In this document: one piece after another, positions 20,641 through 31,503 of the stretch
Layout: each line of letters starts with the position of its first letter
How positions within the stretch are numbered: the stretch's first letter is position 1
NCBI GenBank assembly: GCA_051530055.1
Contig: CM121342.1
Coordinates: 3,658,001 to 3,722,000, forward strand
Length of the DNA: 64,000 nucleotides
From: Neoechinorhynchus agilis
Lineage: Eukaryota; Acanthocephala
Reading direction: 5' to 3'
The notes under the pieces: model-generated
Database searches by the model: none
What the model saw: only the letters and a program-made list of their open reading frames with translations
Told to the model about the DNA's origin: nothing
Position numbers and translations under genes: made by a program

Positions 20641-22820
20641 TAAAAAACTTTATTTCCTTTTTCTTAGTTTTGTCATCGCTCGGATTCAAAAATTCACTAA
20701 TCCTTATTTGTTCGATATTTCACCTCTCAGATAATTCCGACATTTTCTCAAGGTTTGACATTGTTTCGAAGTAAACGAAAGGAGACAAAACTTCCAAAAG
20801 AATATACCTTTTCCCCTGAAGATAATAATCCAAGAAAAAACTTTATTTCCGAGCTTTCGCAATCTTACGGTTTATTAGGGAATTGTTAATGATTCGGAAC
20901 TTGGGAGGCTTTTTATAATGAAAAAGAAAAAACTTTATTTTCTTTTTCTTAGTTTTGTCATCGCTCGGATTCAAAAATTCACTAATCCTTATTTCCCCAA
21001 TATTTCACCTCTCAGATAATTCCGACATTTTCTCAAGGTTTGACATTGTTTCGAAGTAAACGAAAGGAGACAAAACTTCCAAAAGAATTACTTTTCCCCT
21101 GAAGATAATAATTAAAGAAAAAAACTTTATTTCCGAGCTTTCGCAATCTTACGGTTTATTAGGGAATTGTTAATGATTCGGAACTGAGGCATGAAAAAGA
21201 AAAAACTTTATTTTCTTTTTCTTAGTTTTGTCATCGCTCGGATTCAAAAATTCACTAATCCTTATTTGTTCGATATTTCACCTCTCAGATAATTCCGACA
21301 TTTTCTCAAGGTTTGACATTGTTTCGAAGTAAACGAAAGGAGACAAAACTACCAAAAGAATATATCTTTTCCCCTGAAGATAATAATCAAAGACAAAAAC
21401 TTTATTTCCGAGCTTTCGCAATCTTACGGTTTATTAGGGAATTGTTAATGATTCGGAACTTGGGAGGCTTTTTATAATGAAAAAGAAAAAACTTATTTTC
21501 TTTTTCTTAGTTTTGTCATCGCTCGGATTCAAAAATTCACTAATCCTTATTTGTTCGATATTTCACCTCTCAGATAATTCCGACATTTTCTCAAGGTTTG
21601 ACATTGTTTCGAAGTAAACGAAAGGAGACAAAACTTCCAAAAGAATATATCTTTTCCCCTGAAGATAATAATCCAAGAAAAAACTTTATTTCCGAGCTTT
21701 CGCAATCTTACGGTTTATTAGGGAATTGTTAATGATTCGGAACTTGGGAGGCTTTTTATAATGAAAAAGAAAAAACTTTATTTTCTTTTTCTTAGTTTTG
21801 TCATCGCTCGGATTCAAAAATTCACTAATCCTTATTTGTTCGATATTTCACCTCTCAGATAATTCCGACATTTTCTCAAGGTTTGACATTGTTTCGAAGT
21901 AAACGAAAGGAGACAAAACTTCCAAAAGAATATACCTTTTCCCCTGAAGATAATAATCCAAGAAAAAACTTTATTTCCGAGCTTTCGCAATCTTACGGTT
22001 TATTAGGGAATTGTTAATGATTCGGAACTTGGGAGGCTTTTTATAATGAAAAAGAAAAAACTTTATTTTCTTTTTCTTAGTTTTGTCATCGCTCGGATTC
22101 AAAAATTCACTAATCTTTATTTCCCCAATATTTCACCTCTCAGATAATTCCGACATTTTCTCAAGGTTTGACATTGTTTCGAAGTAAACGAAAGGAGACC
22201 GAACTACCAAAAGAATATATCTTTTCCCCTGAAGATAATAATTAAAGACAAAAAACTTTATTTCCGAGCTTTCGCAATCTTACGGTTTATTAGGGAATTG
22301 TTAATGATTCGGAACTTGGGAGGCTTTTTATAATGAAAAAGAAAAAACTTTATTTTCTTTTTCTTAGTTTTGTCATCGCTCGGATTCAAAAATTCACTAA
22401 TCCTTATTTGTTCGATATTTCACCTCTCAGATAATTCCGACATTTTCTCAAGGTTTGACATTGTTTCGAAGTAAACGAAAGGAGACAAAACTTCCAAAAG
22501 AATATACCTTTTCCCCTGAAGATAATAATCCAAGAAAAAACTTTATTTCCGAGCTTTCGCAATCTTACGGTTTATTAGGGAATTGTTAATGATTCGGAAC
22601 TTGGGAGGCTTTTTATAATGAAAAAGAAAAAACTTTATTTTCTTTTTCTTAGTTTTGTCATCGCTCGGATTCAAAAATTCACTAATCCTTATTTGTTCGA
22701 TATTTCACCTCTCAGATAATTCCGACATTTTCTCAAGGTTTGACATTGTTTCGAAGTAAACGAAAGGAGACAAAACTACCAAAGGAATGTATCTTTCCCC
22801 CTGAAGATAATAATCCAAGA
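20641..22820. repeat. ~270-290 bp tandem repeat, about 8 units
   Basis: AAACTTTATTTTC...CTTAGTTTTGTCATCGC starts near 20642, 20928, 21199, 21485, 21765, 22050, 22338 and 22625. One unit also contains TTTCGCAATCTTACGG and TTAGGGAATTGTTAATG, related to a dispersed copy at about 10.1 kb. No long ORF. The array lies between two genes of the membrane-protein family. Confidence 0.92.
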
Positions 22821-22999
22821 CATAAATGAAATGTGTCAAAACGATTCTAATCAAAAAAATCGTTCAAGAAAACTGATTGACACATATCGAGAGAAAATCC
22901 ACCTGGAAGTTAGGAATAAATTTCATTTTTGATCTTCCCCGGCCCCTCCCCTTGAGCAATGAACACAGTTTCGTTTATAATCACTAAAGTGCGTATAAT

Positions 23000-23443
23000 C
23001 TATTGAAGAGTCTCGAAGCGTCTGATCATCTCAGACACTTGACCTCCATTTACTTCTTCTAAAAACGCTTTCTTCATCTTCTCCTTATTGATCTCGTGTT
23101 CCACATAGTTCATATTAATGCTACGATCGGCATGCAACACTTCAACCGAAGAATTAATGCTTTCACAATTATTGCTACTTTTCAATGAATGGGATGATAT
23201 GTGATTATGAACAATGATTGGTTGTCCTTTTTTCACATTCTTCTCATAAGACTTCTTGTAGTTATCATTATTGGCCATTCGGTTCTTTTTTGTTGTTGAT
23301 AAGCGCTTAAAAACGCATTTATAGATAAGCAAGGAAAAAAGAAGTAAAGCAATGAAGGTCAATCCAGCAATTAGGCCGTAAATCAATCGCGGATCTATTG
23401 GAATCGACGTAATTGGATCTTTTGCGCCTATTGGATTAAGCAT
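23000..23443 (-). CDS. Single-pass membrane protein with C-terminal VSxMI-basic-FE motif (paralogue 3)
   Basis: 147 residues. The N-terminal 20 residues are extracellular-like, followed by a membrane span (about 21-45, ending LLIYKCVFKRL), an Asn/Ser/Lys-rich cytosolic tail with INMNYVEHEINKEKM, and an end reading QVSEMIRRFETLQ. It shares YKCV and the end motif with paralogue 2. The minus-strand ATG directly follows GCTAG, an acceptor-like site that suits either a non-coding first exon or spliced-leader addition. Function is unknown. Confidence 0.6.
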   Translation of the reverse strand: MLNPIGAKDPITSIPIDPRLIYGLIAGLTFIALLLFSLLIYKCVFKRLSTTKKNRMANNDNYKKSYEKNVKKGQPIIVHNHISSHSLKSSNNCESINSSVEVLHADRSINMNYVEHEINKEKMKKAFLEEVNGGQVSEMIRRFETLQ

Positions 23444-24399
23444 CTAGCAAAATGGTTCACTTGGGTGTTCGATATTAAGGCAGGTTCCTCGTTTCTATGG
23501 TAATGACTGAAAACAGCAGGTAGAGGCTCGGATCTAAAAGGTAAAAACAAGAGGCTTCTTTTTTTCGGTACCGAAACAGGATCCGAATACAAATTCGGGA
23601 AACAAGAAGATTATCGCGATCCACGTGATCAGAAGCGAGATCGCACGTGATCCAATTGAAGCGGATTTGACCCGTGACCGATCCTTATTAAAGATGTTTT
23701 AGAATAAAATTTAAACCGAACTAAGAAAGGGGTGTTTTTGCCTCACCTTTCGAAACTGACCCTCTTCTCCATTTCAGAGTTGATGGGAGGGAGGCAATAC
23801 AAAGTTGTTTTCCAACTCAAATGGTCCGATACCGGGCCACACGCCATGTTTTCCTTAATGAATCATCATTCCCGGAAATCAAAATGAATTTTAAACTCTC
23901 CATTTTGATTGTGGACTGAAATAAAGTAATCAAGAATTTTTATTTATAATGCTTTCATTAACTTCTCGTCGTTTTTATATTCGGCTTGCGCCATGATAAG
24001 ATAATCATCGGAACTTTGAGCGCTTGGACATTTAAAAAGTCTAAACTTTTCAAATGATAAATTTGGTCGAATTCAAAAAATGCGCATTTTGAAAGGATTT
24101 TTGAGAACTTTTTTACATTCATTTGTATGGATTTTTTTAAATGAAGAGAATCGTTTGTCGTTTTAATTAATTTTACTATTTAAGGTGCTGCCGAAGCATA
24201 AATGTGGATTTGATAATCGCGAAAGGTTGCCATGGCAATTGTAATTTCAATTTTAATTGATTACATTGATCATCGATAAATGACTTCGTCCATCAAAAGT
24301 TCAACTTTTAAGTGTCCCCTGCAAACTAAGGATTTTAACCGCTCAAAGTGACATTGAACTGAACTGGCCAATCACATCCACTAATTACAAACCGCAATC
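23444..24399. other. Intergenic, about 950 bp
   Basis: No gene supported. It contains the presumed divergent promoters of paralogue 3 (minus) and the EF-hand-like gene (plus). No TATA box was recognised. Confidence 0.4.
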
Positions 24400-24439
24400 T
24401 CATGGCCAGCGATTCGTCCGGAATGGTGTTTTTTGCTGC

Positions 24440-24826
24440 ATGAGCCCGAAATCCGAGTCGAAGGATTTTGAAAAGAAAGGAATGCCAATGAAAGCAAAAG
24501 TTATTTTGCCAAATAAAAATCCCAAACCGCAGATTCCATCGCCCATTGATAGAGATGAGATAAAAACGCCCGAAAATAATAAATACGAAGATATCGGCTC
24601 GAAAATTAATCTACCTGAAATAAAAAAGCAAATTGAATTGCTTGATGTTGACAAAAGTGGATTTGGGGAGGCTGAACGACTTAAATTTCAATTGAAAAGC
24701 AAACTGAATGTTTCTGATGAAATCTTGGACGCTGTTCTTTACAACATTGGAATCGACGAAGACGGTCATGTTGATCTTTTTCGTTTCGCTGATGAGCTTG
24801 CAAAAACGCTTAAATTAACAATATAA
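24440..24826 (+). CDS. EF-hand-like small protein, copy 1
   Basis: 128 residues. A Pro/Lys-rich N-terminal half (IPSPIDRDEIKTPEN) precedes a C-terminal half that resembles a degenerate EF-hand pair: DVDKSGFGEAER and GIDEDGHVDLFRF. Both loops keep the D-x-D/S-G core but lack the usual Glu at position 12, so calcium binding is doubtful. The ATG at 24440 is the first usable start; an upstream ATG in another frame stops at once. A copy differing at only a handful of bases starts at 29578. TFIIA-gamma follows, convergent, 35 bp downstream. Confidence 0.6.
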   Translation: MSPKSESKDFEKKGMPMKAKVILPNKNPKPQIPSPIDRDEIKTPENNKYEDIGSKINLPEIKKQIELLDVDKSGFGEAERLKFQLKSKLNVSDEILDAVLYNIGIDEDGHVDLFRFADELAKTLKLTI

Positions 24827-24861
24827 CTAAATAAAGCCATCTAAGTTTCAATCTTTCCGTT

Positions 24862-25299
24862 CTAAAAAAATGGATATTTCCAAGGATTGCTTTCCTTTTC
24901 TTTTGAATTTTTCTTGGTGATCTTCTCTTTCCTTGACTTAAAAACTCGCTGGTAACATTTTGCATTCGCAGCTATCACAGTAACATCGTTCCGCGCGGAA
25001 AGTGTTATTCCATTCCGTAACCGAAAATCCTTAAGGATTAACGTAAAAATATTGTCGTAGAGCCGAAATGCTCGTAGTGTTCCAAAGCATTTAGTTTTTT
25101 TAGCTTGCCGAAATAACCACGAATTCAACATGACACCGTCGAATATCTTCATAATTTCTTCTTCTATATCATTGGGAATATCTCCACAGTGAACTAAATG
25201 GCCGATGGTATCCTGAAGTGTTTTTCCGATCGTAGTTTTTCGATAAATTCTATGGTGGTTATAGGAATCCAAAATAGTTAGGTCGCTCGGATCTTCCAT
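24862..25299 (-). CDS. Transcription initiation factor IIA gamma (small) subunit
   Basis: 145 residues. YRKTTIGKTLQDTIGHLV, LVHCGDIPNDIEEEIMKIFD, FGTLRAFRLYDNIFTLILKDF and the strand NDVTVIAANAKCY align well with the TFIIA-gamma four-helix and beta-barrel halves (animal proteins read YRNTTLG, GSLNTYRFCDNVWTFVLND). TFIIA-gamma pairs with TFIIA-alpha/beta to stabilise TBP on TATA DNA in the nucleus. The usual length is about 110 residues; here there are about 17 extra residues at the N-terminus and a 30-residue Lys-rich tail. It is a single exon, convergent with the EF-hand-like gene. Confidence 0.88.
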   Translation of the reverse strand: MEDPSDLTILDSYNHHRIYRKTTIGKTLQDTIGHLVHCGDIPNDIEEEIMKIFDGVMLNSWLFRQAKKTKCFGTLRAFRLYDNIFTLILKDFRLRNGITLSARNDVTVIAANAKCYQRVFKSRKEKITKKNSKEKESNPWKYPFF

Positions 25300-26900
25300 G
25301 TTGACTTTTGGAAACTTGGGTTTCCAATGAAGTGTTCGCGACGATTTTTTAAAACCAAGGATTTCGGTCTCGAGTCGTAATCACGAACGTTAGACTTTGC
25401 TTAGTGAATATTAAGCCGAAAACAAGGTTTGTAGGTTTCAAAACATTTGAAACTTCGCTTATTGAAAAAAAAACATCGGTCCTCGTGAAACTGACAAAAG
25501 AAATATAGTTTCTTATGTAACATCTCAGAGGGATGGATCATGGACGAAAAATGTTTTAAAGTCGACTGAAAGCTAAAAAATTGGCAAGTATTGGCCACAA
25601 AAAGCACGACATGATTGTTCCTGTTTAACTCCGGAACTCGAGCCACCTAAAGATCATTAAAGGCAAACTTTTGCTTTGTTTCCTTCCATCGTTTTGACCC
25701 TTTTAATGTGTATCGATTATTTTATAAGTCGATATTTGTTCCTCGGTCTTATCAATCAAATTGAATGGGTGATTTGGTGTCGACGATTTAGAATCGCTGC
25801 AGTCGTATCGATACGCCGTAAAGCGTTATTGCGTTCACGAAGATAGGTCTTTGGCCAGTGTAATTTTCGTTTAAAGATACCCGTGAGAGTCGGGATCCTT
25901 TCGAATTTCTAAGTGTTCTCCGTAAAAGATTGGAGCAAAAATACTTAACCTGAATTCATCAGATTGGATAAGTTTTCGATCGGTCGATTGAGCCGAATAT
26001 ACGGCTCTTTCCTGTGAGCCTATCGTATTGTCCAGTCCCCTTCTTTTTTAACGTGTCCTTTATATTCCCGATTTTCAGCTTTCTCTTAAGACCAACATCG
26101 CAGATTTTGATAGCTCGCCGGACCAAATAACAATTTATCTAACAACGACCAGAATAACGATTTGATCATCAAAATGGTTTATAATGAAAGTAATCGTGAG
26201 TTTGATGTCCTTTCTCTATAGAAAAATTCTAACAGAGATTTGGATGTATTCTAAAATATACAAGGAATTAAAATTGAAAGCTATACAGAAAAGGGATTTA
26301 TTTGATTGGATGGTGGTGAAAAAAAGAATTATCAGTCTCGAATCTTGACGTTTTGAAGTCAGTCATTAGACTATTGACTATGAAATATGGAGAAAAGATT
26401 ATCGTGAGCTCAGATGAACAATTATTTGAAATAAATGGGAAGAGTGAGGCCAAAGATTAAGAAAGGAAATGACTAAGGCGTTAAATCAAACAAAAATCTT
26501 GATTTTTCTTCGAAGGAAAATGTGAATCGGACTGGATACTAAAAGGTTAGGAAATTGAATGACAAAATTCGCGAAATCGAATCGAATAAAGTTTAAAATA
26601 TAATGCAATCAACGATATGGAAGTTTAATGTGAATGAAACTTAAATTTTTCGACCATTTGATTTTGTCAGTTTGCGTTATTAATAAAATTAAGAAGCGAG
26701 ATCAGCGATCAATACAAAAGAGTCCATTTAATTTGTGCTCTAAACGTGAAATAAGTACATTGATCAAATTATTATGAAACCTCATAAACTTTGGCAGTTT
26801 TGTTATAATCAAATGATAGATTCCTCATTACCAATCATTAGGCTTGAAAACATAAATGTTTTGGTAAAAATATTTTAAACAACAAATTGCTTAAAACGAG
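25300..26900. other. Intergenic, about 1.6 kb
   Basis: No gene supported. An 81-codon minus-strand ORF (25401-25646) has no features. The right end holds the promoter of the secreted repeat protein. Confidence 0.4.
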
Positions 26901-26920
26901 TTGTTTGAAAACATTGGGGG

Positions 26921-26928
26921 TATATAAG
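26921..26928 (+). promoter_or_regulatory. TATA box of the secreted repeat-protein gene
   Basis: TATATAAG lies about 77 bp before the ATG at 26998, after a G run. Position and context fit a core promoter with transcription starting around 26950. Confidence 0.6.
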
Positions 26929-26997
26929 GAGGCTCGTGATTGCTCAAAGTTCAAATCTCCATCTCCTCTCAACTACGAATCAATCTCTCAGTCTTCA

Positions 26998-27966
26998 ATG
27001 CGATCCGCAATTGTCTTTGGTTTGATATTTGCACTTGGCTTCGTTGCCGTGTCCGCCAGGACGAAATCAAAAAACGCTGAAGGAACTTCCAATGGGGACT
27101 CTACGGGGATAACAGAAGGAGAAAATGAATTGGGAAATGGAGGAGGAAATAATGGAAAGAAGGGTGGTAAGGGAATGGGTAACACGACATCGGAGGAATC
27201 GAGCAGCGGTGATGATACTTCCAATGAGGACTCTACAGGGATAACAGAAGGAGAAAATGAAGTGAGAAATGGAGGAGGAAATAATGGACAGAAGGGTGGT
27301 AAGGGAATGGGTAACACGACATCGGAGGAATCGAGCAGCGGTGATGATACTTCCAATGAGGACTCTACAGGGATAACAGAAGGAGAAAATGAAGTGAGAA
27401 ATGGAGGAGGAAATAATGGACAGAAGGGTGGTAAGGGAATGGGTAACACGACATCGGAGGAATCGAGCAGCGGTGATGATACTTCCAATGAGGACTCTAC
27501 AGGGATAACAGAAGGAGAAAATGAAGTGAGAAATGGAGGAGGAAATAATGGACAGAAGGGTGGTAAGGGAATGGGTAACACGACATCGGAGGAATCGAGC
27601 AGCGGTGATGATACTTCCAATGAGGACTCTACAGGGATAACAGAAGGAGAAAATGAAGTGAGAAATGGAGGAGGAAATAATGGACAGAAGGGTGGTAAGG
27701 GAATGGGTAACACGACATCGGAGGAATCGAGCAGCGGTGATGATACTTCCAATGAGGACTCTACAGGGATAACAGAAGGAGAAAATGAAGTGAGAAATCA
27801 AAAAAGAAATACGGAAAAGATGGAAGGTGATGGAATGGATAAACAAACGACACCCAAGGAATCGAGCAGCGGTGATGATGCTTCCAATGAGGACTCTACA
27901 GGGATAACAGAAGGAGAAAATGAATTGGGAAATAGAGGAGGAAATAATGACAGAAGGGTGGTATGA
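26998..27966 (+). CDS. Secreted protein with tandem 44-residue repeats
   Basis: It starts with a clear signal peptide (MRSAIVFGLIFALGF, cleavage near VSA/RT). The mature protein is made of 44-residue repeats built on DSTGITEGENE, GGGNNGQKGGKG and TSEESSSGDD (132-bp units starting near 27079): highly polar, Gly/Asn/Ser/Glu-rich and without cysteine. At least four central units are essentially identical. The reading frame ends at 27966, but the repeats continue to about 28930 with small indels between units. The downstream ORFs (28325-28717, 28735-28977) carry the same peptides with more Lys/Arg and end EEDQEEDD. The gene may therefore once have reached 28977 or may vary in length between individuals. 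A structural, mucin-like or calcium/mineral-binding matrix role is possible but unsupported. Confidence 0.6.
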   Translation: MRSAIVFGLIFALGFVAVSARTKSKNAEGTSNGDSTGITEGENELGNGGGNNGKKGGKGMGNTTSEESSSGDDTSNEDSTGITEGENEVRNGGGNNGQKGGKGMGNTTSEESSSGDDTSNEDSTGITEGENEVRNGGGNNGQKGGKGMGNTTSEESSSGDDTSNEDSTGITEGENEVRNGGGNNGQKGGKGMGNTTSEESSSGDDTSNEDSTGITEGENEVRNGGGNNGQKGGKGMGNTTSEESSSGDDTSNEDSTGITEGENEVRNQKRNTEKMEGDGMDKQTTPKESSSGDDASNEDSTGITEGENELGNRGGNNDRRVV

Positions 27967-28930
27967 AAAGAGTAGACAAAAGACATCGAGGAAATCGAGC
28001 AGCGGTGATGATACTTCCAATGGGGACTCTACAGGGATAACAGAAGGAGAAATGAATTGGGAAATAGAGGAAGAAATAATGGAAAGAAGGAGGTGGGGGA
28101 AAGGTAAACAAAAGACATCGAGGAAATCGAGCAGCGGTGATGATACTTCCAATGGGGACTCTACAGGGATAACAGAAGGAGAAATGAATTGGGAAATAGA
28201 GGAGGAAATAATGTGACAGAAGGGTGGTAAGGAAAAGAGTAGACAAACGACATCGAGGAAATCGAGCAGCGGTGATGATACTTCCAATGGGGACTCTACA
28301 GGGATAACAGAAGGAGAAAATGAATTGGGAAATAGAGGAAGAAATAATGGAAAGAAGGGAGGTGGGGGAAAGGGTAAACAAAAGACATCGAGGAAATCGA
28401 GCAGCGGTGATGATACTTCCAATGGGGACTCTACAGGGATAACAGAAGGAGAAAATGAATTGGGAAATAGAGGAGGAAATAATGGACAGAAGGGTGGTAA
28501 GGAAAAGAGTAGACAAAAGACATCGAGGAAATCGAGCAGCGGTGATGATACTTCCAATGGGGACTCTACAGGGATAACAGAAGGAGAAAATGAATTGGGA
28601 AATAGAGGAAGAAATAATGGAAAGAAGGGAGGTAAGGAAAAGAGTAGAAAACAAAAGACATCGAGGAAATCGAGCAAAGCGGTGATGATACTTCCAATGG
28701 GGACTCTACAGGGATAACAGAAGGAGAAAATGAATTGGGAAATAGAGGAGGAAATAATGGACAGAAGGGTGGTAAGGAAAAGAGTAGACAAACGACATCG
28801 AGGAAATCGAGCAGCGGTGATGATACTTCCAATGGGGACTCTACAGGGATAACAGAAGGAGAAAATGAATTGGGAAATAGAGGAAGAAATAATGGAAAGA
28901 AGGGAGGTGGGGGAAAGGGTAAACAAAAGA
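27079..28930. repeat. 132-bp coding minisatellite
   Basis: GATGATACTTCCAATG recurs every 132 bp in the first six units (27211, 27343, 27475, 27607 and so on) and every 130-137 bp afterwards, where variant units replace GGTGGTAAGGGAATGGGT with Lys/Arg-coding sequence. Minus-strand ORFs of up to 630 codons across it are shadows of the low-complexity repeat. Confidence 0.93.
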
Positions 28931-28977
28931 CACCCAAGCGAGAAATCGAAGAGGACCAAGAAGAGGACGACATTTGA

Positions 28978-29577
28978 AATGATTGGTCCGTAGGTTTTAT
29001 AAAGATGACAGATCGTCCAAAATGATTTATCATCTTTAGAATATTAGATAGCCGGTGAGACGGTCTCTCATTGAGATTGTTTCCCGAATAAACACTTCTG
29101 CATTATGTTTTTTTTGTGCTCGGCTGGAGTACGACGATTCCATTTGGGTGATTGATTGCTGACGTTCGATTATTGCTTTTGGTACATGAATAGAGAATAT
29201 TGAGGAGATTTATTTGGAAGGAGCTCACAAGCATGGCTACGTTTCGAATGATCTCAATGATATCATCGTGAGCGTTTCATGTCAATTCATTTCCATAGTT
29301 TAGTAGAGGCCAAATTTGCAGGAATGAGGCCGGAATGTCCTTTGAATTTTTAATACTGCTGTCGATGTTTAGGATTTGTTTTTCTTTAGAACTTGCGATT
29401 TTGTGCAGTTTTTATTTTTTAGATCGACTTTTTTTATTGCGAGGTTAGTGATAAAAGGAAGGTCCACAATCTATTAAAAAATTGAGCGTAGAAAATTGTC
29501 TAATTTTACGTTCTCTCTCTCGTCAACGATCTCTCGTCAATCGTCAGCGATTAGTCCGGAATGGTGTTTTTTGCTGC
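28978..29577. other. Intergenic; left edge of the EF-hand duplication
   Basis: No gene seen. From about 29547 onward the sequence is the duplicate of 24409 onward, sharing CCGGAATGGTGTTTTTTGC just before the start codon. Confidence 0.5.
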
Positions 29578-30060
29578 ATGAGCCCGAAATCCGAGTCGAA
29601 GGATTTTGAAAAGAAAGGAATGCCAATGAAAGCAAAAGTTATTTTGCCAAATAAAAATCCCAAACCGCAGATTCCATCGCCCATTGATAAAGATGAGATA
29701 AAAACGCCCGAAAATAATAAATACGAAGATATCGGCTCGAAAATTAATCTACCTGAAATAAAAAAGCAAATTGAATTGCTTGATGTTGACAAAAGTGGAT
29801 TTGGGGAGGCTGAACGACTTAAATTTCAATTGAAAAGCAGACTGAATGTTTCTGATGAAATCTTGGACGCTGTTCTTCACAACATTGGAATCGACGAAGA
29901 CGGTCATGTTGATCTTTTTCGTTTCGCTAATGAGCTTGCAAAAACGCTTAAATTAACAATAAAAAAGCTAAGCGTTTTTTCTTTTGCACTAATTGAAATT
30001 TTCTCACTTGAACATTCCTTTGTTCAAGAACTTCTCTCGATATCAATTAATTGCATCTGA
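29578..30060 (+). CDS. EF-hand-like small protein, copy 2 (extended C-terminus)
   Basis: The first 128 codons match copy 1 (24440-24826) with four visible amino-acid changes: Arg to Lys, Lys to Arg, Tyr to His and Asp to Asn. In place of copy 1's TAA after LKLTI, the frame runs on for about 32 unrelated, hydrophobic residues to 30060, showing where the duplicated segment ends (about 29960). This suggests a recent dispersed duplication of about 415 bp that lost its own stop, polyadenylation site and promoter. It may be a functional retro- or segmental copy or a young pseudogene. Confidence 0.5.
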   Translation: MSPKSESKDFEKKGMPMKAKVILPNKNPKPQIPSPIDKDEIKTPENNKYEDIGSKINLPEIKKQIELLDVDKSGFGEAERLKFQLKSRLNVSDEILDAVLHNIGIDEDGHVDLFRFANELAKTLKLTIKKLSVFSFALIEIFSLEHSFVQELLSISINCI

Positions 30061-30755
30061 TTGACAAAGACCTTTTTCTGCTCTCTATCCAATATTTCAT
30101 CTTCCATTTATCGAGAAATGGCAAGGTGAACCTTTGGTTAACCGAAGGACTAGTAATCGATGTTTTCTCTCTTAGTGGAAGAAAAGTTTCAACACATCTT
30201 TTCTCGAAACGATTTCTTGTGCATTTTAGTAGAAACTGGAAATAACGTGAAATCGCTGACGAGGAAACGATGAGTGGATCCCTAAAAATAGGATAAATTG
30301 GTTGTCGAGAGAACCGCAACCACTCGAGAGAGAGAAAAATGCGATAGTGAGAAAAATTCACAAAAATCGGATTGGTTACGGCTAGAATGTTTCGTTAAAA
30401 AAATAGCGGCACTGATATGTTTAAGTTCGTATCGCAAAAAAAGGCAGTTCACATAGTTCAGTTAGACTTACAAAAACATTTCTTTGAACTTTTCTCTCAG
30501 TTGAGAGGTCGTTCTTTTCAGCATTGTCGTTTTTCGTTTTTGTTCTCCTTTCCCAGCGTCTTGAAATCTCCGCTCACACTGTCCTTCCACTTCTTTTTGG
30601 GCCTCCTTCTTTTCCCCTCGAGCTCGATTCTCCAAGTTCAGTTAGATTTAAATAGCCGATAAAAGGCGAAAAAAACCTTTGAGGGTCTACCTGTCTTTTG
30701 TTGTGTCGCATACATAAACCTTCATTGTCTCAACTAATTCTATCCCGCCTTTTCT
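30061..30755. other. Intergenic
   Basis: About 700 bp between EF-hand copy 2 and the reductase gene. No gene supported; it ends in the reductase promoter. Confidence 0.4.
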
Positions 30756-30760
30756 CGCGT

Positions 30761-30770
30761 GTATATAAAC
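30761..30770 (+). promoter_or_regulatory. TATA box of the NAD(P)-binding reductase gene
   Basis: GTATATAAAC lies about 85 bp before the ATG at 30847, after a C/T-rich stretch, in typical core-promoter position. Confidence 0.55.
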
Positions 30771-30846
30771 ACTGAGCTCGCAAACGCTTGTCATACCGCC
30801 AGTTTCATTTCTAACGTCTACAATTCAGCTCTCTTGATTTTGAACT

Positions 30847-31503
30847 ATGAAACTCGCAGTATTCGGAGCAACGGGAGCATTGGGCCGGAATGTTATCAAG
30901 GAGGCTTGTACTCGGAAATATGAAGTAACAGCACTCGTCCGATCTCCAGAAAAGCTAAACGATTTAAAGGATCATCCAAATTTAACGATTAAGAAAGTCG
31001 ATATAAGCTCAGATCCAATCGAATCGATTCATCTCAATGAGTATGATGCGGTCATTAGTTGTCTGGGACATGCGGGAATCCCGATTCGTCCGATTACTCT
31101 CTATAGTGACACCATCAAACGGATCATCGAAGCTATGAAAGCAGCACACAAACGCAGACTGGTCGTGTGTTCAGCAAGTTTTTCTAAACCGTTTTTGAAC
31201 GAATATCCTTACGTGTTCTATCGCCTTTTTCTAAGACCCATGATTGGACGCCATTTGGATGATATGTACAGGATGGAACAAATTCTTGAAGCAGAATCTG
31301 ATATCGATTATACAATCGTGAGGCCAGGGCACTTACTCAACAAAGATCCCGTTTCGGATTTCAAGAGAGTCGTCCGTGAAGGATATTATAATCCTGATTC
31401 TAAAAGACAAATTCCTAGATCAGAATTGGCGAAATTTATGATCGATGAAGCGCAAGAAGCAAAATTTGTCAAGAAAGGAGTGACGATCGATGAAGCCAAG
31501 TAG
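30847..31503 (+). CDS. NAD(P)-binding Rossmann-fold reductase, atypical SDR (BLVRB/NmrA-like)
   Basis: A 218-residue single exon. It begins MKLAVFGATGALGRNV, the glycine-rich dinucleotide-binding loop of atypical short-chain dehydrogenases (GxTGxxG). TALVRSPEKL supplies a likely NADP-binding Arg, followed by YDAVISCLG, VVCSAS, a possible substrate loop, and IDYTIVRPGHL. Length and motifs match biliverdin reductase B-like, NmrA-like and YwnB-like proteins, which reduce flavins or quinones or act as redox sensors in the cytosol. The substrate cannot be told. No intron. A TATA box lies upstream. Confidence 0.75.
   Translation: MKLAVFGATGALGRNVIKEACTRKYEVTALVRSPEKLNDLKDHPNLTIKKVDISSDPIESIHLNEYDAVISCLGHAGIPIRPITLYSDTIKRIIEAMKAAHKRRLVVCSASFSKPFLNEYPYVFYRLFLRPMIGRHLDDMYRMEQILEAESDIDYTIVRPGHLLNKDPVSDFKRVVREGYYNPDSKRQIPRSELAKFMIDEAQEAKFVKKGVTIDEAK

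Noticed and set aside
27067-28959. 630-codon minus-strand ORF rich in Phe, Ser and Pro
   Set aside because: It is the complement of the secreted repeat protein's coding minisatellite. It stays open only because the repeat lacks stops in that frame, and it has no ATG context or domain.
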